Assembly: GCA_021806845.1 (NCBI GenBank)
Contig: JAKAPV010000010.1
Coordinates: 1 to 22,820 of the forward strand
Direction of reading: 5' to 3'
DNA: 22,820 nt
Source: Bacillota bacterium
GTDB lineage: Bacteria > Bacillota > Sulfobacillia > JAJZYS01 > JAJYTV01
Position 1 is the first letter of the stretch. Each line of letters opens with the position of its first letter. The position numbers and the translations under genes were made by a program. Shown in pieces: positions 7,173 through 13,664 of this stretch. The notes under the pieces were generated by a model. The model did no database searches, was not told the DNA's origin, and was given only the letters and a program-made list of their open reading frames with translations.

Positions 7173-9047
7173 ATGCGGCGTGCACGGTTCCGAATCCTCC
7201 TTGCCGCGTTCGCATGCAGCCTGATCACACCCGCCTGCGGACCTGCCGCAGTGCACGTCGCGTTCCACAGCGGCCATGCCTCGCCATCGTGCCTGCAGTA
7301 CCGCGCCCCCCTCGAAGCGGGACCCGGCGTAAGCACCTTCACGGCCCAAGTCAACGGACCGCAGCCGTTCTTCGCGGGAGAGGACGTGTGGGTCGCAGGC
7401 AAGAGCTACGGCCTCTCGCCGCCTTCGACAGCCGGGCAAAGCGGCTGGTACGGTGCCCAGCGCGTGCAGCTCTACCTGCTTGCGAACATCCGGAACGCGT
7501 TCTGGTATGGGATGAGCACACGCGTCGCCCGATGCGTCCAACGTCGCGGCGTGTTGCTCGGCGAGTCAGACGTGGCGCACGGCGGCTTCACCTGGTCCGG
7601 CAGCCTGCCGCAGTTGCGCCCCGGTTCCAGCTGGTCGCTGGTCGCCGTCGCGGACAACGGAGCCTATTACATCGACTCCCTAGCCGCGCCTGGGCTGCAG
7701 ACCTCCGCGATCGTAGCGCCCTACGAACTCGTCGCCGGTCCGGCGGTGGATGCGATGCCTGCGCCTGACACTGCCGTTGCAAATGACAATTTGCGGATCG
7801 TCGGGCTGCATCTTCCCGCGAACGGGCGCTTCCGCGTGGCCCTGGTCGGTACGCCGCCAGGTGCGGGCTCCGCTCGGACCATGACGCTCGGAGAAGTGAC
7901 TGTCGCCTCGGGACGGCTGAATGCAAACTTCCCGCTTCCCGACGCCGTGCAGGCGCATGGAGGCTCTTACACCGCTCTGCTGCTCAAAGGACATGATGTG
8001 GCGTATTCCCTGCCGATCACGGTACTGCCCCCACCGAAAGCGCCGCAGCAGGTTCCGCCCCCCTCTCCCGCGGCATATCTGCACATGACGACGGCGACCA
8101 GCGGTTTTGCCGTGTACGGCAACGACCTTCTGCGCACGGTGGACGGCGGACGCACGTGGGCCGACGTCACGCCGGCCGGCGTCGCGCTCGGCTACCTCTC
8201 GAGCGAGGCCGGCCTGCCGCAGGAGCCGGCCTGGTTCTACGGCCAGAGCGACGTCTGGATCGTCGTTCCAAACGGCGGTCAGTCCACCATATACCGCTCC
8301 ACCGACGCCGGTGCCTCCTGGAACCGCAGCGCGCTTGCGATCTCCGGGGTGCGGGAGCTCGACTTCGTCAATCCGAGCGATGGCTACGCGCTCGCGGGCT
8401 TCAACACCCTGTACCGCACCGAGGACGGCGCAAGCATGTGGCAGGTGGTATCCGCGTCCGGCCTGCCTCAAGGCACGGACGGCATCGGATTCCAGACCCC
8501 CGCCATCGGCTGGGCGACGACGCAGGACGAAGGCCGGACTCCGGTTCTCATGACGCGCGACGGGGGAGCGACCTGGGGCGGAGGGCGGGTGCCTGCCCTT
8601 CCTGTGGCCAAGGGTGACGCCCTGATGGGAATGGTACCGGCCATCTTCCCCGGGGGCTCTGGCGTTATCGGTCTGGTGGACTGGATCACCCGGCGGCTCT
8701 ACTTCCTCACCTCGCAGCGATCCAAAGCCGCCTGGGCTGTCTCCACGCCGATCGCGGGCGGCAAGCCGTTCACACCGCCACTCTACTCTTTCAGTAGCGC
8801 CACACAGGGCATCGCCTGGATGGGCGTGTCCCTCAAGGTGACGCGCGACGGGGGCCGACGCTGGACCACGCTGCCGCTGCCGCAGCCACTGCAGGACTTC
8901 TGGAACAGCTGGCCGCAGCTGGACGCCGTCTCGTCGCAGGCCGTCTTCGCGCTCGTGCGGAGAAACGGTTCTTATCTCGTTCTATCTTCTGCGAACTACG
9001 GTCACACATGGGCGGAGGCGGGAACGCTGCCCACCTTGGGCCAGTGA
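7173..9047 (+). CDS. Exported YCF48/Asp-box repeat protein with extra N-terminal domains, second copy
   Basis: 624 residues. A signal peptide (MRRARFRILLAAFACSLIT) is followed by PAC, a poor but possible lipobox at Cys22. Residues of about 30-290 form a region I do not recognise, probably two beta-rich Ig-like modules. It is followed by a Pro-rich linker (VLPPPKAPQQVPPPSP) and a C-terminal repeat domain. Asp-box-like motifs occur at RTVDGGRTW (about 321), RSTDAGASW (375), RTEDGASMW (415, degenerate), MTRDGGATW (460) and VTRDGGRRW (557). The ATG at 7173 follows a perfect AAAGGAGG (7158-7165) with a 7-base spacer; open frame upstream of it has no ribosome site. It shares segments with the preceding gene (ELDFVSAQTGW against ELDFVNPSDGY), so the pair are likely paralogues. 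Function unknown; extracellular or membrane-surface location is inferred. Confidence 0.85.
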   Translation: MRRARFRILLAAFACSLITPACGPAAVHVAFHSGHASPSCLQYRAPLEAGPGVSTFTAQVNGPQPFFAGEDVWVAGKSYGLSPPSTAGQSGWYGAQRVQLYLLANIRNAFWYGMSTRVARCVQRRGVLLGESDVAHGGFTWSGSLPQLRPGSSWSLVAVADNGAYYIDSLAAPGLQTSAIVAPYELVAGPAVDAMPAPDTAVANDNLRIVGLHLPANGRFRVALVGTPPGAGSARTMTLGEVTVASGRLNANFPLPDAVQAHGGSYTALLLKGHDVAYSLPITVLPPPKAPQQVPPPSPAAYLHMTTATSGFAVYGNDLLRTVDGGRTWADVTPAGVALGYLSSEAGLPQEPAWFYGQSDVWIVVPNGGQSTIYRSTDAGASWNRSALAISGVRELDFVNPSDGYALAGFNTLYRTEDGASMWQVVSASGLPQGTDGIGFQTPAIGWATTQDEGRTPVLMTRDGGATWGGGRVPALPVAKGDALMGMVPAIFPGGSGVIGLVDWITRRLYFLTSQRSKAAWAVSTPIAGGKPFTPPLYSFSSATQGIAWMGVSLKVTRDGGRRWTTLPLPQPLQDFWNSWPQLDAVSSQAVFALVRRNGSYLVLSSANYGHTWAEAGTLPTLGQ

Positions 9048-9131
9048 TCCAGAGCACGTGCCGCGGGAGATGCCGCGCTTCACCGCCGTCAGATTAGCGT
9101 CGATGCAGCAGCATGCAAAGGAGGACATACT

Positions 9132-9791
9132 GTGCCGAACCTGGAGGACCTCGAGCGCACCATCAGGGCCAACGAACTGCAGGCGTTCCGTTCCCTGCTT
9201 CGAGACGACCCTTCGCTCGCCGCGGCGCGCAACTCAGAAGGCGGCAGCCCTGCCCTGATAGCGATCTACTTCGGGCGCAGCGCGATGCTCGACGAACTCA
9301 TCGCAAACGGCGCAGTACTCAACATCTTCGAAGCCGCCGCGACTGGTCGCACAGATCTGGCGGCGCAACATCTGGATCGCGATCCGGCTCTGATCAAGAG
9401 CTACAGCCATGACGGCTGGACACCCCTCCATCTAGCCGCTTTCTTCGGGCACGCGGATACTGTGCAAGCACTGCTCGCCCGCGGCGCGGACCACACCCTC
9501 TACGGGAAGAACCGCAACGCAAACCAGCCGCTGCATGCGGCGGCGGCGAACAGCCAGGTCGCGGCCTGTGAGGCACTGTTGCAGGCGGGCGCCGACCCGA
9601 GCGCCGCAGCGGGCGGCGGCTGGACGCCGCTGCATCTCGCCGCGGCGAACGGCGCAGGCGAGCTTACGCAGCTGCTACTGGCGCACGGAGCAGACAAGAT
9701 GCGGTCCAAGGACGACGGCGAGACGCCGGCCGACGCAGCCAGATCATCTGGCCATGACGCGCTGGCAGCCGTGCTGGAGGGCGAGGCTTAG
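9132..9791 (+). CDS. Ankyrin-repeat protein
   Basis: 219 residues with no signal peptide, so probably cytoplasmic. Clear ankyrin repeats are DGWTPLHLAAFFGHADTVQA (from about residue 94), NQPLHAAAANSQVAACEALL (131), GGWTPLHLAAANGAGELTQL (162) and a C-terminal cap DGETPADAARSSGHDALAAV (195). Degenerate repeats precede them at about residues 5-90. Ankyrin repeats bind proteins; the partner is unknown. The start is GTG 9132, preceded by AAAGGAGG (9117-9124) at 7-base spacing. It lies 84 bases after the second Asp-box gene on the same strand and converges with the glycosidase-like gene 25 bases downstream. No terminator is evident in that short gap. Confidence 0.88.
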   Translation: MPNLEDLERTIRANELQAFRSLLRDDPSLAAARNSEGGSPALIAIYFGRSAMLDELIANGAVLNIFEAAATGRTDLAAQHLDRDPALIKSYSHDGWTPLHLAAFFGHADTVQALLARGADHTLYGKNRNANQPLHAAAANSQVAACEALLQAGADPSAAAGGGWTPLHLAAANGAGELTQLLLAHGADKMRSKDDGETPADAARSSGHDALAAVLEGEA

Positions 9792-9816
9792 GCTCGCGTC
9801 ACGCCATGGGTCGAGG

Positions 9817-10620
9817 CTACTGGCCCTGCAAGGCCTGTGTGACCCAATCGGCGGGCACAACTGCGTTCGATCTGCTGGAGTACTGCGCCCCCGAGACGGC
9901 GATGGCGTTGCCGCCGACGGTCAGCGCGGTGTGCGGAGCCCAAGCATCAACCCATGCGGAACCCGGCGGGCGATCGTCCGTGGCGGTCATCCATACCGCG
10001 ATACCGTGGGCTGCAAGTCTTCGCAGCGCGGGCCAGTCGGCTGCCTGTTTCGCGACGACTTTTCCATCCCCGGTGACCCAGTTCTCGGCGAGCCAAGCGT
10101 CGTGGCTCGTGAGCCCGACGCCGATCACTGCGGAAGGATCCCATGCATTGACGAGCACGCGCAGGCCCGAGCGGTGCGCGATGCGCACCGCCGCGCGCAG
10201 GCGTCCGCGGCTGACGCCGTAATCGGGGCCCGCGCAGTCCAGCAGGACGCCGCGGGCGCCCATCGCCCTCCAGGCGCGCAGCGCCCGGCCGATGTAATCC
10301 AGGCTGTGCGCAGGCTGGCCGTTTGTGCGCCCCAGATTCACGTAGCCGTAGAACGAGGTGCCGCGTTCCGCCGCGATCACATGCACGGCTTGCGCGTGGT
10401 CCGTGCCGCGACCGCTCCACTCCTCCCCGCTGCCGAGCACCACCACCGGGTAGCCCGCGAATTGTTTGGCAAGGGTCCGCTGCGCAGCGCCTCCCGGGAT
10501 CCAGCCGTAGTAGATCAGGAACGGTGCAACGGGGCGAGCCGGCTGCCGGGTCGCGGGTATCAGGCAGACGAGCAGGACGGCGCCGAGGACGGCGAGCGGG
10601 AGACCCAAACGGCGATGCAT
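9817..10620 (-). CDS. Exported TIM-barrel protein, GH114/spherulin-4-like
   Basis: 267 residues from the ATG at 10620, which is preceded by AGGAGGTGG and AGGA. A GTG at 10644 would add eight residues, but those codons are the ribosome site itself. The N-terminus MHRRLGLPLAVLGAVLLVCL is a signal peptide or anchor. The mature part begins with FLIYYGWIPGG. It contains YGYVNLGRTNG (about 91-101), AMGARGVLLDCAGPDYG (119-135) and RIAHRSGLRVLVNAWDP (146-162), a pattern seen in GH114-like and spherulation-specific family 4 barrels. Candidate acidic catalytic residues are Asp128 and Glu179 (WLAENW). I infer a cell-surface polysaccharide hydrolase or a catalytically inactive relative. It is transcribed convergently to the ankyrin gene and sits just downstream of the efp terminator. 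Confidence 0.6.
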   Translation of the reverse strand: MHRRLGLPLAVLGAVLLVCLIPATRQPARPVAPFLIYYGWIPGGAAQRTLAKQFAGYPVVVLGSGEEWSGRGTDHAQAVHVIAAERGTSFYGYVNLGRTNGQPAHSLDYIGRALRAWRAMGARGVLLDCAGPDYGVSRGRLRAAVRIAHRSGLRVLVNAWDPSAVIGVGLTSHDAWLAENWVTGDGKVVAKQAADWPALRRLAAHGIAVWMTATDDRPPGSAWVDAWAPHTALTVGGNAIAVSGAQYSSRSNAVVPADWVTQALQGQ

Positions 10621-10673
10621 CGGCGTCCTGCCACCTCCTCTCACTGCTGGCCCACGCAGCGGCTGCGATGGAT

Positions 10674-10707
10674 AAAAGCGGGAGCCCAGACGGCCTGGGC
10701 TCCCGCT
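10674..10707 (-). terminator. Intrinsic terminator after efp
   Basis: On the minus strand a perfect 13-bp stem, AGCGGGAGCCCAG (10707-10695) and CTGGGCTCCCGCT (10689-10677), with a 5-base loop, is followed by TTTTAT. It lies 17 bases past the efp stop and ends the aroQ-pepP-efp transcript, separating it from the glycosidase-like gene downstream. Confidence 0.92.
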
Positions 10708-10724
10708 CTATACTGCATGCTTTC

Positions 10725-11282
10725 TCAGGCGCGCGAGAGGTATTCGCCGCTGCGCGTGTCGATGATCAGCTTGTCGCCGTTCTGGATGAACAGGGGGACG
10801 CGCACGACGTAGCCCGTCTCCAGCTTCGCCGTCTTGGTGCCGCCGGTCGCGGTGTCGCCCTTGAGGCCCGGGTCCGTCTCGACCACTTCGAGCACGACGG
10901 AGTTGGGCAGGTCGACGCCGATCGTGACGCCCTGGAACTGCATGAGGCCGATGACCATGTTCTCCTTGAGGAAGTTCAGCGCGTCGCCGAGCTCCTGCCC
11001 CGTGAGGGAAACCTGCTCGAAGGTCTCGTTGTCCATGAACGAGTACTCGTCGCCGCTCGCATAGAGGTACTGCATGTCCTTGCGCTCGATGTGGGCGCGC
11101 GGCACCTTCTCGCCGGCGTTGAAGGTCCGTTCCACGACGGCGCCGCTCTTGACGTTCTTCAGCTTCGTCCGGACGAAGGCGGACCCCTTGCCCGGCTTGA
11201 CGTGCTGGAACTCGACGACCGAGTACAGGTTTCCATCCAGCTCGATCGTCACGCCGTTGCGAAAGTCGTTCGAGGAAATCAA
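10725..11282 (-). CDS. efp: Translation elongation factor P
   Basis: Elongation factor P, which relieves ribosome stalling at polyproline stretches. It has 185 residues, the same length as B. subtilis EF-P. The start is a TTG at 11282-11280, giving MISSNDFRNGVTIELDG, the normal family N-terminus; it overlaps the pepP stop as TTGA. A G-rich site (GGGTGGGGGA) lies just upstream. The domain I tip loop reads HVKPGKGSAFVRTK with Lys32, the position modified by 5-aminopentanol in B. subtilis. Domains II/III are complete, with GVTIGVDLPNSVVLEVVETD and a C-terminal IDTRSGEYLSRA. A longer reading from 11366 adds residues that belong to the pepP coding region. It is the last gene of aroQ-pepP-efp. Confidence 0.96.
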   Translation of the reverse strand: MISSNDFRNGVTIELDGNLYSVVEFQHVKPGKGSAFVRTKLKNVKSGAVVERTFNAGEKVPRAHIERKDMQYLYASGDEYSFMDNETFEQVSLTGQELGDALNFLKENMVIGLMQFQGVTIGVDLPNSVVLEVVETDPGLKGDTATGGTKTAKLETGYVVRVPLFIQNGDKLIIDTRSGEYLSRA

Positions 11283-12343
11283 AGCAATCCCCCACCCTGC
11301 AAATTTCCGGATCCAGATAGCCCGAATGTCCGCAGCTCCTTCGGCGACCGCGTGAGGATCTCGCAACCGCCGTCCGTGACGACCACGGTGTCCTCGATGC
11401 GCACGCCGCCCTGCGAAGGCAGGTAAATGCCGGGCTCGACCGTGACGATCATGCCGGCGGCCAGCACCTGCTCGGAGCGCTCCCCGAGGCGAGGCAGCTC
11501 GTGGATTTCCAGCCCCACGCCATGACCCGTGCCGTGGCCGAAGCGCTCACCGTAGCCGGCCCGCTCGATCACGCCCCGCGCAGCTGCGTCCACGTCGCGC
11601 CCGAGTACGCCGGCTCGCACGGCGCGAAGTCCGGCCTCCTGCGCCTCGCGCACGATTTCGTAAACGCGCTGGAGTTCTGCGGGCGGCCGTCCGATCGCCA
11701 CAGTGCGCGTGATATCTGAATGATACCCGAGGAATCGGCAGCCTACGTCGAAGGTCACGAGCTCCCCGTCCGCAAGCGGCTTTTGGCTGGTGCCGCCATG
11801 CGGCAGGGAACCGCGCGGTCCCGAGGCCACGATAAAGTCGAAGGCGGGGCCCTCGGCACCGAGTTCCCGCATGCGCCCATCCAGCCAGAAGGACGCCTCC
11901 GCCTCGGTCATGCCCGGCCGCAGCCGCAAGAAGAGCTCTTCGAGCCCCTGCACCGCGATCTCACAGGCATGCCGGATCGCGGAGAGCTCATCCGTGTCCT
12001 TGACCGCGCGCAGCTCCTCGATGAGATCGTACGTCGGCACGAGTTCGACGCCGAGCGCCTGCAGGCGCTCGTAACCCGAATAGAGGAGGCGTTCCGCCTC
12101 GAAGCCCCAGCGCTTGCCGCCGAGTGAGAGGATCTGCTCGCCGATCTCTTCCGCGTGCTTGAGGAGCACCGCCCGTGCGCCCTCCGCCTCCTGCTGCGCT
12201 GTCTCGATGTAGCGGCTGTCCGTGATCAGAGCGGCGTCGTCCGCCGTGACGAGCAAGACGCCGGCGTCTCCCGTAAACCCCGTCAGGTAGCGGAAGTTGC
12301 GGTCAAAGCTGACCACCATGCCGTCGAGGTCACGCGCCTGCAT
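11279..12343 (-). CDS. pepP: Xaa-Pro aminopeptidase (M24B), probable PepP/PepQ type
   Basis: M24B metallopeptidase cleaving X-Pro bonds, 354 residues from ATG 12343. All five dinuclear-metal ligands are present: Asp199 (TFDVG), Asp210 (HSDITRT), His274 (GHGTGHGVGL), Glu303 (VEPGIY) and Glu317 (VRIEDT). The N-terminal creatinase-like domain includes NFRYLTGFTGDAG. The frame is open upstream of 12343 and encodes RSARLAALREG, which resembles the usual M24B N-terminus. The best ribosome site and start (AGGAGGA-ATG, ATG 12395-12393) is in another frame and meets a TAG after six codons. Removing one T at 12377/12378 would join them as MLHDIARSARLAALREGMQA. The true start is therefore uncertain. It lies directly after aroQ and overlaps efp. 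Confidence 0.9.
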   Translation of the reverse strand: MQARDLDGMVVSFDRNFRYLTGFTGDAGVLLVTADDAALITDSRYIETAQQEAEGARAVLLKHAEEIGEQILSLGGKRWGFEAERLLYSGYERLQALGVELVPTYDLIEELRAVKDTDELSAIRHACEIAVQGLEELFLRLRPGMTEAEASFWLDGRMRELGAEGPAFDFIVASGPRGSLPHGGTSQKPLADGELVTFDVGCRFLGYHSDITRTVAIGRPPAELQRVYEIVREAQEAGLRAVRAGVLGRDVDAAARGVIERAGYGERFGHGTGHGVGLEIHELPRLGERSEQVLAAGMIVTVEPGIYLPSQGGVRIEDTVVVTDGGCEILTRSPKELRTFGLSGSGNLQGGGLL

Positions 12344-12400
12344 TCCCTCTCTCAGCGCCGCGAGGCGAGCGGATCTAAGCGATGTCGTGCAGCATTCCTC

Positions 12401-12853
12401 CTACTCTTCTGTGACCTCTGCAGCCCCGGCACGACGCACGAACGCCTCGAGTGCAAGCTCGTAGGAAAGCGCTCCGAAACCGGCGATGCGCCCGATGCAG
12501 GCTGCGGCGATGACCGATCTGTGGCGGAAGCGTTCCCTCGCTTCCGGGAGGCTGAGGTGGACCTCGATCACCGGCAGCGCGACCGCTGCGATGGCGTCGC
12601 GCAAGGCGTACGAGTAGTGCGTGTAGGCGCCCGGATTCAGGATGACGCCCTGGACCGAGCGGCGCTCGCGCTGCAGCGCGTCGATCAGCCCGCCTTCGGA
12701 ATTGTGCTGGTCGAAGGCGAGCTCGACCCCAAACTTTGCCGCGCTCCGCGCAAGGCGCGCCGCGATCTCGTCCCAGGTTTCTTGGCCGTAGACGCCGGGC
12801 TCACGCTCCCCGAGGAGGTTGAGGCTCGGTCCGTTCAGCACCAGAAGCCGCAT
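12401..12853 (-). CDS. aroQ: Type II 3-dehydroquinate dehydratase
   Basis: Shikimate-pathway enzyme converting 3-dehydroquinate to 3-dehydroshikimate by the type II mechanism; forms a dodecamer in this family. It has 150 residues, normal length. Active-site elements are LNGPSLNLLGEREPG with Tyr22 (VYG), Asn73 and His79 (LNPGAYTHYSYALRDAI), His99 and Ser101 (EVHLS), and Arg110 in RERFRHRSV. Two usually conserved positions differ (NGPN to NGPS, and QSNHEG to QHNSEG), but the catalytic Tyr, Asn and His residues are kept. The ATG at 12853 follows GGGAGGGTG. It is the first gene of aroQ-pepP-efp. Confidence 0.95.
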   Translation of the reverse strand: MRLLVLNGPSLNLLGEREPGVYGQETWDEIAARLARSAAKFGVELAFDQHNSEGGLIDALQRERRSVQGVILNPGAYTHYSYALRDAIAAVALPVIEVHLSLPEARERFRHRSVIAAACIGRIAGFGALSYELALEAFVRRAGAAEVTEE

Positions 12854-12871
12854 GGCACACCCTCCCGGGGG

Positions 12872-12880
12872 ATTGTAGCA
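12872..12880 (-). promoter_or_regulatory. Extended -10 promoter for aroQ-pepP-efp
   Basis: TGCTACAAT on the minus strand (12880-12872) is an extended -10 element (TGn + TACAAT). No good -35 is visible 17 bases upstream, as is usual for extended -10 promoters. Transcription would begin about 12 bases before the aroQ start, leaving a very short leader with the ribosome site. It sits in the 40-base gap after the thioredoxin-like gene, giving the housekeeping operon its own promoter. Confidence 0.6.
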
Positions 12881-12893
12881 TACGGGGTGTTGG

Positions 12894-13499
12894 TTACTGC
12901 GAGGCTGCCTGCTGATAGCTCTTCCAAAGCGAGCTCTCCGGCTGGGCGCCGATCAGACCGGTGACGAAGGCGCCGCTCGAGCTATAGAAGGCGAATTCCG
13001 GGTAGGTGCTGATCCCCGACTTGATCGTGTAGCGCAGGCCCGGGTCGTAGTAGAGGGGATAGTCGAGGTGGAACGTCTTTTGGTACTTGTGAAGCTCGGC
13101 GAGGCTGTCGCTCTCCTCCTTGCCGGGCGGCGGCTGGTAGTGACTTCCGTCCTGTCCGGCAGTGGGGTTCCCAAGCGGCCCCGGAATGCCGATGCCAAGC
13201 TGCAGCGACGCCTGTACGCCGATGACCCTGCCCCCTGCCTGCTGAACCTTCTTTGCAAAGGCCGGCAGCACATACTTCGCGTCGTAGGCGCAGTACGGGC
13301 ACCAGGTTGCGAAGAAGACCACGACCGTGGGCTTACCGGAAATGGCGACGTTCTCGGCCTTGCCGTTCATCGCCACGAGCGGCACTGTCACTGGCGGCGT
13401 CGAGATCTGGATCGCGTAGGCGATCGCAATGCCGATGACGAGCGCCGCGACAATCCCTACCAAGAAATACGCCACGGTCTTCGGCTGGGACCTGTTCAT
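12894..13499 (-). CDS. Membrane-anchored thioredoxin-fold protein (TlpA/ResA-like)
   Basis: 201 residues. An N-terminal anchor (YFLVGIVAALVIGIAIAYAI, about 11-30) is followed by an extracytoplasmic thioredoxin fold with FFATWCPYC (Cys67, Cys70) and a cis-proline loop TYPEF (Pro167), both needed for thiol-disulfide exchange. Between them is a Pro/Gly-rich insertion of roughly 25 residues (about 103-128, PGPLGNPTAGQDGSHYQPPP). The likely role is as a thiol-disulfide oxidoreductase acting outside the membrane; the substrate is unknown. The start ATG 13499 follows AAAGGGGTG. A longer open frame to 13643 has no ribosome site and no plausible N-terminus. The gene is divergent from tkt and upstream of aroQ, apparently as its own unit. 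Confidence 0.85.
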   Translation of the reverse strand: MNRSQPKTVAYFLVGIVAALVIGIAIAYAIQISTPPVTVPLVAMNGKAENVAISGKPTVVVFFATWCPYCAYDAKYVLPAFAKKVQQAGGRVIGVQASLQLGIGIPGPLGNPTAGQDGSHYQPPPGKEESDSLAELHKYQKTFHLDYPLYYDPGLRYTIKSGISTYPEFAFYSSSGAFVTGLIGAQPESSLWKSYQQAASQ

Positions 13500-13579
13500 T
13501 GCGCACCCCTTTCCGGATTCTCGTGGATGTTCGCGCCACCGGCAGGCCATCCCTGTTTGTCCGGTTGGTAAAACCCACA

Positions 13580-13588
13580 TGATACAAT
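13580..13588 (+). promoter_or_regulatory. Extended -10 promoter for the pentose-phosphate operon
   Basis: TGATACAAT (13580-13588) is an extended -10 element upstream of tkt, giving a leader of roughly 70 bases. No convincing -35 is seen at 17 bases; TTGTCC at 13557-13562 is 20 bases away. The 165-base divergent gap also holds TATCAT on the opposite strand at the same place, so a back-to-back promoter for the thioredoxin-like gene could overlap it, but that side is weak. Confidence 0.5.
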
Positions 13589-13649
13589 TTACGGTGTCGG
13601 CGTCAGCGGGGCCAGTCCCAGCGGCCTCCTCCGACCAGAACATCCAGAA

Positions 13650-13664
13650 GGGAAGGACATTCCC
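13650..13664 (+). promoter_or_regulatory. Small hairpin covering the tkt ribosome-binding site
   Basis: GGGAA (13650-13654), loop GGACA, TTCCC (13660-13664) form a perfect 5-bp stem ending exactly at the GTG start of tkt. The Shine-Dalgarno GGAAGGA (13651-13657) lies within the stem and loop. It could reduce translation initiation. It is short and may be chance. Confidence 0.35.

Noticed and set aside
3101..10724. The accessory block as a mobile element or defence island
   Set aside because: No transposase, integrase, terminal inverted repeats, target duplication, tRNA end or nuclease/helicase defence genes could be seen at or near its borders.
12375..12395. MLHDIA mini-ORF as an attenuator leader peptide
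   Set aside because: No regulatory codon run and no alternative hairpins or T-run between it and pepP; a frame disruption of the normal pepP N-terminus explains it better, though coupling cannot be excluded.
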